Assembly (NCBI GenBank): GCA_019321725.1
Contig: CM033124.1
Span: forward strand, 10,478,001 to 10,542,000
Direction of reading: 5' to 3'
Origin: Paulownia fortunei
Taxonomy: Eukaryota > Streptophyta > Magnoliopsida > Lamiales > Paulowniaceae
Length of the DNA stretch: 64,000 nucleotides
The position numbers were made by a program, and so were the translations under genes. Shown here one piece after another: positions 1 to 12,645 of the stretch. How positions within the stretch are numbered: the first letter of the stretch is position 1; each line of letters opens with the position of its first letter. The notes under the pieces were generated by a model that made no database searches, was not told the origin of the DNA, and was given only the letters and a program-made list of their open reading frames with translations.

Positions 1-940
1 TAATTAAATGTCAATATCAAAGAATACTCTGCCTATCTATCTGATGATGAGGATTCTTTTTTGTGTTTTTCTTTTTCTGGTTATAGTTAAAAAATTACCT
101 TTGAAAAAAAAAATATTTAATTTTAAAGACCTAGTTAGGTTATTTGAACATCCTCTCACCTAGTTTAAGTTATTCATTTAACAAGTCTAATTCCATTAGG
201 AGTAGGAGAAGAATTTCATTGAATTCTTTCAAGAATAGTAGGGATCCACTTAGTCATTGATGCAACGTGTATAGTGAACAAAAAAAAATACACTTTCATT
301 ACTCATAAATTCATGCGAATTGAGGAAAATATGAGAAAACTCTTAGAAGTGTACGATCGTCTACTTAATTTAAAGGTGTTATGAGCATTTTAAAATAATC
401 ATGTCAAATCCCAATATCAAACAATAAAAAATTACAAAGAAGTCCGAATTATTATAAAATTATAAAAATAGTATATGTTTACTAGTAAAACTAAAAATAT
501 ATCATTTTGACCATCGAAGTGATCAACTTGAATAAATCACGACGACTTTGCTGAATTTTCGCTGAAAGGCCGTTTCTACCTTAAAAAATAGCATTTTTTT
601 AAAAAATTGATATTGTTGGACTTTTTGTCAAACTAAACCTTTGGGACTCTAGGATAATCTTTTTGAACCATGAACTTCCATATCATGTGCATTTCATCAA
701 TAATACAATTAGGTATTTTACAACAACTCAAATATGTTTTCTCTGTATAATGTAGAACTTTCCCTTGTGGGTTTCTGTTGCACTTTCACTTTCTCCGATT
801 TTATCTTTTCCACCAGCCTTTCGCAATGTTCCTTTGCAACATGGTTAGTGGTTCTCTCTTATTTCTCCTTTTTAGTCTTCATCCTTTGTGTTTTTCTTTT
901 TCTGACACTCTTCTTGGACCCTTTCTGATACATCCCTATT
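1..940. other. AT-rich sequence without a recognised gene
   Basis: No conserved reading frame is visible. A 64-residue hydrophobic ORF at 734-928 (+) lies just before the LINE ORF1 and could be part of the LINE leader, but it has no recognisable domain. The 5' end of the LINE could not be placed, so its boundary here is arbitrary. Confidence 0.5.
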
Positions 941-947
941 AACTCTC

Positions 948-1760
948 TTGTTAATCCACCTTCGTTTTTGCTATCTCACTTCAATTTATCCCCTCATTTA
1001 CTATGAACCCCTAGACTTAATTAATGCCCTTATTACTAAGACTAACCTTCTTGAATATCCAAATTACCAAAATTCCTTTGCACTTGAAGACCCTAACCAT
1101 AAATCTTCAATGACAATCATTACCAAAGTGTTATCAAAAAGACCTCTAAACCTAGGAGCCATTAAATCCACATTATTGAAAGCTTGGGGAAACCCCATAT
1201 TAATAGTTGTTAACGCTTTAGAACAAAATACCCTTGCCTTTGTGTTTAAAAGAGGATGATTTCAAATGGGTATGAAGCCAATCGACATGATGTTTCAAAG
1301 GTATTCTAGTTGTCCTACAATCGTGGCTACCGGAAAAAGCCCTTGTAGATATAGATCGAATAAGAGTCCAGATATGAGTGCAAGCTATAGGGATTCTTGT
1401 AATATTTATCAAGGTGGAAAATGCAAAAAAAAAAATGCTATTGGTAAATATATTAGAATAGATTTGGCATCTGAGAGCCAAAAATGAAAACGCGCTAACC
1501 ACATACGAGTTGATATCTCTATTCACCAATCATTGCCAGATATATATACAAGCTTCAAGGCCCAAATAATTCAACGATTGTGGTTGAAATCATGTATAAA
1601 AGGCTTGGAGATTTTTGTTATGCTTGTGGGTTCTTAGGACACAAAGTCAGTTCATGCCCATCAAACACTCACCTCACATTTGATATGAATATCAAGTTAA
1701 CCTTTGGCCCATGGCTAAAAATTGAGAACACCATCATCCCTAACCCAAATGTTTAAAAAA
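948..1760 (+). pseudogene. LINE ORF1 relic (DUF4283-like plus CCHC zinc knuckle)
   Basis: In living LINEs this nucleic-acid-binding protein coats the element RNA. A stretch around 1110-1255 reads KVLSKRPLNLGAIKSTLLKA and continues LIVVNALEQNTLAFVFKR, matching the DUF4283 pattern of plant LINE ORF1 proteins. About 340 bases later, 1595-1655 encodes a CCHC knuckle (CYACGFLGHKVSSC, spacing CX2CX4HX4C). The two parts are in different frames with stops between them, so no full product is possible. It lies directly upstream of the ORF2 relic on the same strand, as expected for one element. Confidence 0.75.
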
Positions 1761-2699
1761 CCAGAAACCTACTTTCTGATATCCAAAAGAGCCCTAAATC
1801 CAAGCATAATTCCTTGGCCACAGATGGTCGTCCACCAAAATACACCAAATTGCCTAAACCAAAAAACCCTAAAACCTAAATTGTAGACCTATGTTGTCAA
1901 CTCCATAAATCTATCACATATTATCCCATCATAATACCCCATTTAATTCTCATGGCTATGTGTCAAAATATAATTCCTATGCATTAATGAAAGGGATTCC
2001 CCTACTGATACATTGGCCTCCTTGGAATTTGCTCCATATGCCCAAGTCGTCTTTCCCCACCAAAATATGATAACTTGTACCAATTCTGGGCTACCATTAG
2101 ATAGGGTGATGTTCCACTCAAAATTCTATTTTTACTCTAGCCCAATCAAATATTGCTTTTGTTTTATTGGCCCTAGCCCATCATTCTCCTTTAGGCTTGC
2201 AACATAAATTCTCTAGCCTAATATATAAAAAAACCCAAAGACATCTTTGGATAGTGGCCTGGAAAGCATACACATTCATGTTATCCTTTATACCCATCAA
2301 TTTTCAAGAGAAGTCTTGACCAAATCTTCACCTTGGACCCATCAAAGAGAGTTAAATTAAACCCAACCCAGTGAATTAATCCTGATATGATGAAAACTAC
2401 TAACACTAATACTTAATTTCCTAATAAACCAAAACCTATTATGAGCCCCCATGCATGATCCTACTGTATAACAAAATTGCTCTAAGTAATTCCTCATAGA
2501 TCCTTGAAAAAGTCAATGTGATCTAAATAGAAAAGAGACTTATCAAAATCAAAATAATAGCAATGACCATTCATAGTCAAAACAAACAATCATAGCAGAT
2601 TATGGAATCTAGCTCATACCTATTTTAATCCAAATCAACTCTTATTTCTTTATAAAAAAATTCTAAATTATGTTAAGGGCCTAGAGGGGCTACAGGAGT

Positions 2700-5600
2700 A
2701 GTCAATTAAGATCATTTCCTAAAGCTGCCAGGGTTGGCCCGACCCAAGACACGTAGACCACTGCAGGCCATGCTTTTGGAGTTTAAACATGATATTGTAT
2801 TCTTATGTGAAATTAAAACCCCCAACATAACCAAAATGTCCACACTCTTCAAATTTCTAATCTTTCCCAATTTGAATTTGTTCACCTATATGGCTTTGTT
2901 AGGGGACTCATCCTTGCTTGGACTTGTAGCTTAAACATTCAAATTACTGTTAAAAACTAATTAGTTCATTAATGCTCTCATTATCCCTAGCTCTGATACT
3001 TTTCCTTGGCAGTTCATAGAGGCTTACTATCCATGTGTATCACCTATCAAACCTTTCTTTTGGTCCTTATTTGTTGATCTCACATCATTCAGTGGCTCAA
3101 GTCTTGTAATATGAAATTTTAATGCAATTCTTTTGTAGGAGGAGAAATTAGGATGTACCCCATTCACATGCTCTTCAAAATTCTCAATCCTTGAAGAAAT
3201 TGTTACTATTGGTCTTTGTGATCTTGGTTTTATTGGTCACCTATATATCTCAAATAAGCATTCTGGTCTTGCCAACATCCATCTTCATCTTGATAGGTTT
3301 CTGGCTGATTCTAACTGGTGTCTTTTGTTCCCTAGTGCATATGTTCATCATCTCCCAGCAATTGCCTGTGATCACTCCCTACTTTTGTTACTTACATACA
3401 CTGATCTTGATGACAGTCCTAAACCTTTCTATTTTGAATAAATGTGTCTAGGGGATGAATCTTGTGAGGATGTAGTATCCAATTCGTGGAAAGTGGTTAT
3501 TTCATATTCTCTATTTCGACTTCATTCTCTTATTAAAAGGCTTAGAGGAAATTTGAAGAAGTGGAATAAAAGTCATTTTGGTTATTGTCACCAAGTCATT
3601 GATCATATCCATGAACTTATTTGTGAAACTAGACTTCAATTCAAAGGTCAGAAAATTGTGCAATTGAGGAAGCACGTCAAGTTGAGTTGGATGAGCAATA
3701 CAAAAGAATGAAGACCTTATGGAGACAAAAGGCTAACCAAAGATGGCTACATGATGGCGACGCCAACACCAAATTCTTCCATCTCACTACAATTTTTTAG
3801 TCTCGAGCTAATAGAATTCATTATCTAAAGTTAAATAATAGCTCCATGGTCTTTAAGTGGTAGGATATAGGGAATGAATTCCTTACTTTCTACGAAGACC
3901 CATTCTCCTCAGCCTTTTCACCAAATCAAGTCCCTTTTCCTCATGATTTTGAGTTTCTTTTTTCCAGAATTATAATTAATGAGGATTACAGAGTTCTCTG
4001 TGAAATCCCATCGCCCAGGAAATTAATGGTACGGTGTTTTCTATTGCCATTCTTAGAAGCCCTGGACCAGACGGATTTGTCCCTGCATTCTTCAGTTTTT
4101 TTGACATATTGTGGGTAAAGATTTAGTATTGCTAGTGCAACATTTTTTTCGTTCTAGTTTTTTGTTGAAAGCTATGAATCACATATTCATTTCTCTCATT
4201 CCAAAAAATAATAAGGCTAGTAGTGTGGAACATTTTAGGCTAATTAGTCTTTGCAATGTCACTTACCAAACAATCTCCAAAATATTAGCCAACAGACTCA
4301 GGCCCCTTCTTGATAAAATTGTCTCACCCAATCAGATGGATTTTGTCCAAGGTAGGAACATAAATGGAAACTTGATCATCCTCATGAAATCATGCACTCT
4401 TCATAAGAAAAAAAGGGAAAAGGTTTTATAGCCATCAAAAATGATTTTTCTAAGGTATATGATCGAGTTGAATAGCCATTGCTTATCCAAATCATGAAAA
4501 ATCAAAGTTTTTTATGATGTCTTCACTAATTGATTTTTTAAATGTGTTTTCACTACAAGTTTTTCCTTCTTGATTAACAACCCAATTGTTGGTTTCTTTT
4601 ATCCAACATACGGTATCAAACAAGGTGATCCACTTGTCCCCTACCTCTTTATTATTTATTCAAAGTTGTTTTCTAGATTAATCATTAGAGAATAAAATAT
4701 TGGTAGTCTCAAAGGTATCAATATTTGTAGACATCACCAACTATTTCTCACCTTCTTTATGATGATGATCTCACTATTTTTTTGCGGGCCAATCCAAATG
4801 ATGCTCAACTGGTTTTAGATTGCTTAGATAAATATACTTGTTAGTCCAGTCAAGTGGCTAATATGCACAAATCTTTTGTTCATTTCAATCAAAATTGGTA
4901 GTAAGAGGCAAATTTGTGATATTCTTGGTATGACAGAATGTTTCCATATGGCCAAGCATCTGGGCCTCTCATTTTGTAAGCCCGTCTCATGGATTCAGGC
5001 CTTCAACGATGTTATATTGTAGGCTTTCAAATAAATTGGCATTATGGAGAGCACATAATCTATCTCAGACAAGAAGAACAGTCCTCATTAAATTCATTGC
5101 CTAGGCCATTCTAATTTATCGCATGTCTATATTTCTCTTTCATAAATATTTGTATGATAAAATAGATTTCTTAATGCATAAATTTTGGTGGGATACAAGC
5201 CAAAATAATAGATTCATTGCACTTAAATATTGAGATGATATATGTAAACCCAAGGAATTTGGAGGATTAGGTTTAAGAAAAATGTGGGATTTCAATAGGG
5301 CACTCATTGCCAAGCTTACATGGCAGTTATACCATCCCGAAGAAAAGCTCTGGTCCAAAATTATTTTTGCTAAATATCTTTGAGGTAAAAATTTGCTTAA
5401 TGACTCTTTATAGGTTTCTAATCCATCTTAGATCTGGAGTGATGTTCAGAAATGTAGGGAGATCATTCGTAAAGGGGCATGCTACAGAATCTCAATAGCC
5501 TCAAAGATAAAGGTTTAGAGGGATCCTTGGATCCCAACTATGAAGATTTTATTCCCTTAAGATCTCTCCATGTGAGTCAAAATTTCACTGCTCACACCTT

Positions 5601-6830
5601 GTTAGTTTAGCACCTTATGAATAAAAATTATATGGGATGGAATTTTGAGATCTTAAATTATTTTTTTCCCTACTAATGTGGTGAATGAGATAAAAAAAAA
5701 TTGCATTCCACAAGATGTGGAACCCTAAAAGCTTTTTTTGGGCTCTCTCTAAGTCAGGAGTCTTCTCTACTAAAAACGTTTTTAGATTATTGTCTAATGA
5801 TTTTTGTTTTCATTCTATAGGAAACTCAAACAACATTAGGAGAAAATTTTGGGGTCTCAAAATCCACAACCATTTCAAGCTTTTCATTTGTAAAGTGCTC
5901 TTTAACGTACTCCATACAAGAGAAAGATTGAGCCAAATATTTTCTATGCAAGAAGTTAACTGTCCTCTTTGCCATAATAAAATGGAAAACTCCCAGCATA
6001 TTTTTCTTAGAAGCCCATTTGCTGAAAGAATCTAGTTCTGATCTTATTGGAATTTAAGAACCTCCTTTTTTCGCCATCTCACCTTGGGGCAATGATTTTT
6101 ACTTTTCGTGAATAATAGAGATTCATTTTTACCGACATAAAAACTTAAAGAGGAATTTATCAATTTTTAGGTTATTGTGATCCATATTATCTGGAAACTC
6201 AGAAATGAAGTGGTACATGGTGGTACTTGCATGCAAGATATCGAGGTGGGGAAACTTGCACTAAAAATGTCCAAAGAACATAGGCTACTTAAAAAAGAAA
6301 GAGACGCTATTCTTCTCAAGTTAATGAGTGGAAACCACCATCTCCTGGTTGGTTAAAAGTCAACACTGATATTGCATTCCATGATGGGGAAGTTATTTTA
6401 GCCAAGATCGCTAGAAACCATAATGGCTCTATTCTCTTAGCAAAAACTAGAAAAATGCATGCGCAGGATGTTTCAACTGCCGAGATGTTGGCAATTTAAA
6501 ATGCCCTTGAGGTTATTGACAAAGCTAAGGTTGACAATTATTTTTGAACGTAATTCATTACTTATTGTTTTATGGATCAATGGCGCAACTAATGAGATCT
6601 CCTGATCTGTTATGGCAACAGTTGAGAATGCGAGGAGGTACTGAAGTAAATTGCCTCGATGGAAAGTTAGGAAAATTCCTAGAGCTTGTAAGGTTGTTGC
6701 CCATTTTCTGGCAAAATGGGTAGAGAAATCTTTTGGTTTGATTTTGTACAAAATCATAATTTCCCCTAGTAAGCCTTTTTTGATGGAGGTGTTCATATTT
6801 TTGCTTGTCGCACAATTTTCTCTTTTACCA
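2700..6830 (+). pseudogene. LINE ORF2 relic: endonuclease, reverse transcriptase, zinc-binding segment, RNase H
   Basis: ORF2 nicks target DNA and reverse-transcribes the element RNA. From 5' to 3' I see: the endonuclease start around 2722-2850 (ARPKTRRPLQ, then DIVFLCEIKT); the linker motif WLHDGDANTKFFH near 3745; the reverse-transcriptase N-part with SPGPDGFVPAFF near 4055 and LISLCNVTYQTISKILANRL near 4240-4300; the catalytic motif LLYDDDLT near 4755; the zinc-binding segment at 5715-6035 with CPLCHNK; and a plant RNase H-like end at 6330-6760 with WLKVNTDIAFHDG. Frameshifts and stops separate these pieces. The catalytic aspartates of the reverse transcriptase are still readable, but the protein cannot be made. 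Confidence 0.85.
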
Positions 6831-6869
6831 AATGAATTTAACCTTATAAAAAAAATAGGTATTTTATAA

Positions 6870-7758
6870 TTGTATTATATAAGCTCATAGCATATTAGCA
6901 CATAGAGTTCGAAAATTATGTTTTAATAAGTACATTCCTTCCAGCATAGGAAAAGAACATTTTTGTTGTACACCCTAAAAATTCTGTCTTAACTTAGTAA
7001 CAATTCATAAAAAGTTTTGCAGGATGACCCACCCCATACAAAAAGGTAAGCCCAAATTAATTACTTTTCTTTTTTTCTTCCTCAAGTTTAAATTGAGTTA
7101 GAATTACCTTTCCCTGTTAGGTAGGAGGATTAAAGAAAAAAGTTATTATATTTTTTCTGAAAAAATATTTTTATAATCGAACCGATAACTAAGCTAGTCT
7201 TACTATCGATTAATAGTTCAACCGTCGATCCGACCGATCTAATAAAAATGGACTATTTTTTTATTATGTTACATAAAAATGATAATTTAATAGACTAAAT
7301 GTTATGTTTAAAATAAAAAAAATAAATTATCAATTAAAGAAATACATTTAACAAAGCCTAAAATTCAAATAACCACATACATATAATAAAATATCAAATT
7401 TAAGCTTTCTTAAAAAATAAAGAAAATATAAAACAAAAACAACAAAAAAAAATAGAGTTGCTGGCCGATTTGATCATACTTTTGATCTGTTCAACCGATT
7501 TTTTTGGCTGATTTAATGGGTTTGACCGAATTTCTGATTTTTAGCACCCAAATGAATCGAACCGATCAACCGATAGCGTACAAGTACCATGAGAGAAAGG
7601 TGAAAGAACCCTATTTAGGGAGTGCAATAGAAAACCTGAGACGTGCAGACAAAAAAGAGTTTGCATGATCATCCACTACCTTAAATTATACATCAAACTT
7701 CGTCTAACCAACATTACTGCATTGAAGACGGAGGAGTGAGACTATCATCATTGGTTAA
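6870..7758. other. AT-rich spacer with CGGTT-type repeat traces
   Basis: Between about 7170 and 7570 there are repeated CCGAT/ACCGA/CGGTT-like words, a composition typical of degenerate plant MITEs. The ends could not be defined. Nothing else is recognised. Confidence 0.35.
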
Positions 7759-7935
7759 CTAGTCCCAAGAGAAGAAAAAGGAAGCAATAACGCGTTGATC
7801 TAGTCGCCACTGGAGCCACAAAGGATTATCTAAATTGATTTGTTTCTGCTGATAAGCTCCAATTGCATCGGGTTGAGTTTTTGCGAGTTCATCCCAAACA
7901 AAGCGAACCCCTTTCGATCGGAAAGATGATGCCAT
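7759..7935 (-). CDS. Unrecognised 58-codon ORF or exon
   Basis: The minus strand from ATG at 7935 to TAG at 7759 encodes 58 residues beginning [20 protein letters not shown] and containing [11 protein letters not shown]. The composition is protein-like: many charged residues and tryptophans, no low complexity. The DNA is clearly richer in GC than its surroundings. I do not recognise the family. It could be a small gene, one exon of a lost gene, or a host fragment carried by a transposon. There is no neighbouring exon or promoter that I can support. Confidence 0.3.
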   Translation of the reverse strand: MASSFRSKGVRFVWDELAKTQPDAIGAYQQKQINLDNPLWLQWRLDQRVIASFFFSWD

Positions 7936-9025
7936 CGACCCGGCTCTTCTTTGTTCGAACTTTATACATTCAAAGAGTGCCCAAGCTAAACAAGTAAGCT
8001 AGACAACCATGAATTATGGGACGCTGGTTTGCCGAGCATAATCAGCAATATTGGGACTAAGACCAAAATTGAATTTGAATCCCTCTAAGAATTGAATGAA
8101 TCAAGTTCACTTATACGAGAGTGAGGATGAAACCTGATTCGCAATTGAATTAGTCCAACAGATCGATCAAGTCTAGTTTTTAAAACATTGTTCTGACAAA
8201 TTGTCTAGCCAGCCAGTAGCATAATCTGGTGTATGCTTTTGTGTATAATTCGTTGGTTTTTCTTTTAGATATTAATATAAGAGGGCACCCATGTTAACTG
8301 TTTCGTTAGATTGTTTTCTTACTAAGATAATCTAAAATAATTGATTTAAGACTAATCAATTCATAAAAGAGATTGTTTTCTTTTCATATAAATTTAATCA
8401 ATCTGATAACATCTGATAAATCAAAATCTTTGAAAAGCAAATCACATTTTTCACATATCAAAGTGATAAATATCGACTTCTCTTTTTCCACCGTATTTGT
8501 ACTTCATTTATATCAAATATTAAGTTTAAATAATTGCTTTCTTCTAATATTTTTTTTCAATTTAACCAAACAAATCAATGAATAGAAAAAATAATTTTCT
8601 AATTTCGTCCAAAGTACCAATATAAACAAAAAATTGACGTTATCCACTTGGATAAGACTAATCCAGTGGGAGTATGAGCAGTTGGAATTTGTATTATTGT
8701 TGTCATCAAATAAAACTGACACATTTTCATGCATAATTCATTGGCTCACTGAATTTTTTGGATGTCATCGAAAGTATAATCTAAATGAAAATTTAATGTT
8801 ACTTATTTGGGCACAACTAGCCAAGTGGATTTACGGGCTATTGAATTTGCATTTGATAATTCCATAAAGTAAAATACTAATATTATTACGTGTAATTCAA
8901 TAACTCACAATCTTGTTCTCAGATAATAGTATTACCATATATCTAAATAGCCATATTAGACTTTGTCTAAACAAAAATATGTTTTTGGACATTCATATGG
9001 ACAGTTTCATACTTTCTTGGCCAAA
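7936..9025. other. AT-rich spacer
   Basis: Two small ORFs overlap on opposite strands (8513-8867). They are low-complexity and probably fortuitous. Nothing is recognised. Confidence 0.4.
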
Positions 9026-9608
9026 GGAATGGCAATAGGGGTTTGTTTGGATCTAAGACCAACTCGCTAAGATTTTTAAGGATCCAAAATCAAACTCAAT
9101 TGATAGACTTGTTAGACCCGTTTTATAATTTAAAAAATATTTAAAATTATATATTATAAAAATAATACTATTAAAACTTTTTAAAATTATTTTTTTAAAA
9201 ATTATCACATAAATATATATAACAAGATTTAAAAAAAAAAATTGCAGTGGGGGGGAAATTTCTCGTACTTGCTTAGTGTACCCCCTTTTCTTCGAGTGTC
9301 CTACCCAGTTTATTGGGTTATTGGCCTGCCAAGCACTTGCCCGTTGCCCCTGTCATGAGCGCTTGTTATCTTTACTTTGGTCTGTGATGGGGCCCTCTCA
9401 TTGCTCTAACCATAAGCTATAGCAGCTCCAGCTTGCAACCATAAGGGCCCCTGCTATGCCAGAGTAGGCTCAACTGAAATAGATCGAGTCTAAGTCAGGT
9501 TGAATTTGAAAATAAAAAATCAAGATTCAACTCAAAACTCATTTATGCTATTAAACCTCGTCTCAAGCGAGGCGAATTCAGATTTGGACCCTCCTCATTG
9601 TCATTTCT
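9026..9608. mobile_element. Probable hAT-like MITE with an embedded GC-rich segment
   Basis: The left end reads AAGGAATGGCAATAGGGG. The right end reads CATTGTCATTTCT, whose complement is AGAAATGACAATG, giving an imperfect inverted pair of about 13 bases. The inner sequence, a run meaning roughly TTAGACCYGTTTTATAATTT and a later CAAGCGAGGYG, recurs in the better-defined element at 20456-20935. The central 9243-9470 part is absent from that relative. No convincing target duplication was found. Confidence 0.45.
9243..9470. other. GC-rich block inside a MITE; possible organellar or captured sequence
   Basis: About 230 bases with a base composition far above the local AT level (for example GGGGCCCTCTC and AAGGGCCCCTGC). 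There is no open reading frame of note. It is missing from the related element at 20.5 kb, so it looks inserted or captured. A mitochondrial origin is only a guess from composition. Confidence 0.3.
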
Positions 9609-9721
9609 ACTTGACCCAACAGAATCGGGTCCCTAATTTAATATGTAAACAAAAGCAACCACGAAAGCAAGAGAAATTTACACAAATATCTATTCTCAAA
9701 TATTGTTTCTAAAAAAAACCG

Positions 9722-9770
<49 letters not shown>
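9722..9770. repeat. Compound (CA)n(TA)n microsatellite
   Basis: An uninterrupted run of CA dinucleotides passes directly into TA dinucleotides. Confidence 0.95.
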
Positions 9771-9981
9771 CAATAGCTTTGAATATTTGATTATTTTCTC
9801 TAATATTTTTTTCCCTTTTATCTAACTTCAGAAATGTAAGAGTTCTACCTTTCAGCCTATCAATTACACTAGCATGGGCTTTGTTGTGAAAATCGCTATC
9901 TTTAAGCGGGCTGGGCCATCTAATTGGACCTTAAATGATCTCTAATGGGTTAGGTGAAGCTCTTGATATCAAACACTATTG

Positions 9982-10350
9982 CTATGTTTGGATTCATTTA
10001 ATTTATATTTTGTTAAAATATTTTATGAAGGAAATTCTCGTGGTGAATGTGCAAATTTAAAATGTGTTTGGATTTGGTATTGCATTTTGAAAATATATTT
10101 CATTCTTGTTGTTAAATGTAAAATATATAGAGTTTTATGAAAAATGAAACTTAATTTGCTAAAAGTAGGGTGTAGGCTTACAAAAATAGATTGCAGGCTT
10201 TGAAAATAGGATTGAAGAAATAGAGTATAGGCTTTGATTATAGGATTGTTTTTGAAATCGTCTTAAAAATTAATTTTAAAAATGAGCTAAATAATTACAT
10301 TTAAGGTCTGAAAATGTGTAAGGAATTCAAAAAATGAAACCAAACATAAC
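9982..10350. mobile_element. Probable MITE of about 370 bp
   Basis: The left end CTATGTTTGGATTCATTT mirrors the right end AAATGAAACCAAACATAAC, an inverted pair of about 18 bases with one or two mismatches. There is no coding potential. The superfamily and target duplication are uncertain. Confidence 0.55.
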
Positions 10351-10352
10351 GG

Positions 10353-11795
10353 GCATTTATTTAATTTAGAATTATTTTCATTTGCCTATTGCTCTTTTAA
10401 TCGATTGTACAACTTTTCAATGAATTTCAACACAAATGAAAGAACAATTAAAAAAAAATCTTTTATCCCTATTTTATTGCTCCTATTTCTTTTGTGGGAG
10501 GTCATAAAATAAAACTTTATTTCTTAAAATATTTTTTTTTATCCAAAACTATCATCTCAATTAATTAGAGTAATCATATAACAAGATCTCTCAACCAATA
10601 TTTATAGGAATATAAAATTTATCTAGAATTATTAGCACCAAAAGAAGTATTAGAGATCATGGATTGAAATATTTTTCAGTCTTAAATGTAATATTCTAAT
10701 AATAAGGTGTCATAACATTCAAGTTTACCTTAAACATCATTAGAACCAATCAATGTTTGATTAGGGGTATGCTTGTCATTTTAAACAAACACATGGTTCG
10801 ACTACAGCATGCCACGTGTAATTTGAGATAAGAGAATTTATTTATTGCATAGGTCTGGTTGGTAGAGTTTCAATTCTCAAGTACTGGAAACTAGCATATT
10901 AAGAACTCCATTTTTTCAACACAATACTAATATAATACAAAATAACTATTTTTTCATACTTTTCCAGTTGCTGTCGCACGCTTTATACAATAGATCGAAT
11001 TAGATAAATATCCTTTTAATTCAATATAAGTTATCCAAAGAATCTCAAAAATTCATTAAAGTATGAAAGCTATATCTTTCAGAAAATGAATTCCTATTAA
11101 AATTAAGATTTTACAGACTTAGAAGCATTAGATTTAAGTTTTACTAGTATGAGTATTAGTTGATTTATATAGTATTTTCTTGTATTAACTCTTCGTTTGT
11201 TAATATTTAATATCTTGATAATTGTTAGTACATAATAAATTTGAGTTTGAAATTTAAATGTGATGAATGATTATATTTAATCCCCTTAAAAAAAATAGTT
11301 TCTGGACCAATTCATGAAGACTCCTAGTATGATGCTATGCTTGATTGGGATGGAAAGTGACTGTATAAGAAGAAAAGTATAAGTTGGTGGGTAGAAAAAG
11401 AAAAAATTGTTTGGTTAAAGAGAATAGTCGGAGGGGGATTACAATAGGAGGGATAAGAAACCACTACAAAGCCTAAACTATGAAGCCCAAAAGATATAAA
11501 GATACTCATTTTTTTTCTTTTATATTAGAGTCATTGACCCTGAAAAGCACAACTTTCAGTCAAAAAAGATAAGGGTGACTCGGTAAAAGACAAAAAATTA
11601 GTATTGCTTTCCTATTTTATTTATATTATATCAAACATTAGAATTTTTGAAGATTTATTTCCTTTTAAGGACATACCAAATAATTTGATCAAAAAATAAT
11701 ATGCTTTACCTATACAAAACAAGTTTAACTTTGAATTTCCCTTTCCTTTTTGACGTGGTGTCTCAAAGGATTGACTGGTATTTCCTTAGTTGACA
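10353..11795. other. AT-rich spacer
   Basis: No gene is recognised. A 61-residue minus-strand ORF (11324-11509) is hydrophobic and low-complexity and is treated as chance. Confidence 0.4.
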
Positions 11796-11799
11796 AGGA

Positions 11800-12117
11800 T
11801 TGATTCCTCTAAACAACTAATCAAATTATGAAATCTAGCCTTAGTGTTAGGATTTTTCCTGCTATAATAATTCGACAATCAAATCAAAATCATAGCTTAG
11901 GATTGTTTAAGATTGCAAAAGGATTCTAGGTACCTAGAAATGAGTAGATTGGGGATATTTATAGATTTTCAAATAAGAGTTGTGTCCCAAGTAATACGGT
12001 ACATATATTGATAGGCCTATGGATTAGGGACTAGACCTATTTGTTCAATTAGACTTAGATAATTATATAATATTGGGCTTATCTCATTATTAGGCCTAGA
12101 TAATTAATTGGTCCATC
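11800..12117 (-). repeat. LTR-like dispersed repeat, copy 1
   Basis: It matches 19085-19456 in the same orientation. Shared words include CCTCTAAACAACT, ATAGCTTAGGA, TACCTAGAAAT, TATTTATAG and AGACTTAGATAATTATATA. Read on the minus strand it starts TGATGG and has a TATA-like CTATAAATA followed by a possible transcript start, as in an LTR U3/R region. A purine-rich stretch lies just outside the TG end. It could be a solo LTR or the remains of a 3' LTR. Confidence 0.5.
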
Positions 12118-12232
12118 ATACAACCTTCACCCTCAGATATATTTTATGAAGATTATCCGAAAGTAAATCATTAGTCAATTTAAGCTAAACCCATATTCAC
12201 GTGAGAAATAAAAGTTGGTGTACAATCTCGAG

Positions 12233-12608
12233 GGGGGCAAGGCGCAGCTTTGCTCAAAGACTAAGTTGTGTCCGGCCTAGTCCGAGGTTTGTCCATCCGA
12301 GCGAAGCAACACAGCCTCGCCAGGAGACTCTTTAGCCTCGGTGAGGTAATATGGCCTTGCTTGGGGGCTTCACCTGGATGAGACAATATAGCCTCGCCCG
12401 AATGCCCTTTCGCCTGAGTGAGGTAGCATGGCCTCGCTCGTAGGCTCTTTTGCTCGAGTAAGGCAATGTGGCCTCGTTGAAAGCTTATTTACACGGGTGA
12501 GGTAGCATGGTCTCACCGCGAGACTATTTCACCCGGGCGAGGCAGCATGACCTCTCCTTAATGCACTTTTGCCTTAATACACTTTTGCCCAGGCGAGACA
12601 GCATGGGC
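12233..12608. repeat. GC-rich minisatellite, period 39-40 bp, about eight units
   Basis: Homologous cores start near 12301, 12341, 12378, 12418, 12457, 12497, 12537 and 12593. The approximate unit core is GGCGAGGCAGCATGGCCTCG followed by CC. The last step is 16 bases longer because ATGCACTTTT-like sequence is duplicated. Each core has inverted arms (GGCGAGGC and GCCTCGCC around a 6-base loop), so each unit can fold into a hairpin on either strand. The array lies next to the LTR-like repeat at 11800-12117, where 3' UTR minisatellites of plant LTR elements are commonly found. Confidence 0.85.
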
Positions 12609-12645
12609 AATCATATTATTATCTTCCAACATACTATCTTCTAGG

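Larger units (their letters stand above)
948..6860 (+). mobile_element. Decayed LINE (non-LTR retrotransposon), L1/RTE-like plant type
   Basis: The LINE domains appear in the usual order on the plus strand. They are an ORF1 with a DUF4283-like segment and a CCHC knuckle, an AP-endonuclease-like start, a reverse transcriptase, a zinc-binding segment and a plant-type RNase H. Stops and frameshifts occur throughout, so the copy is dead. A short A-run near 6846-6855 may mark the 3' tail. No target-site duplication was identified, and the 5' end is uncertain. Confidence 0.85.
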
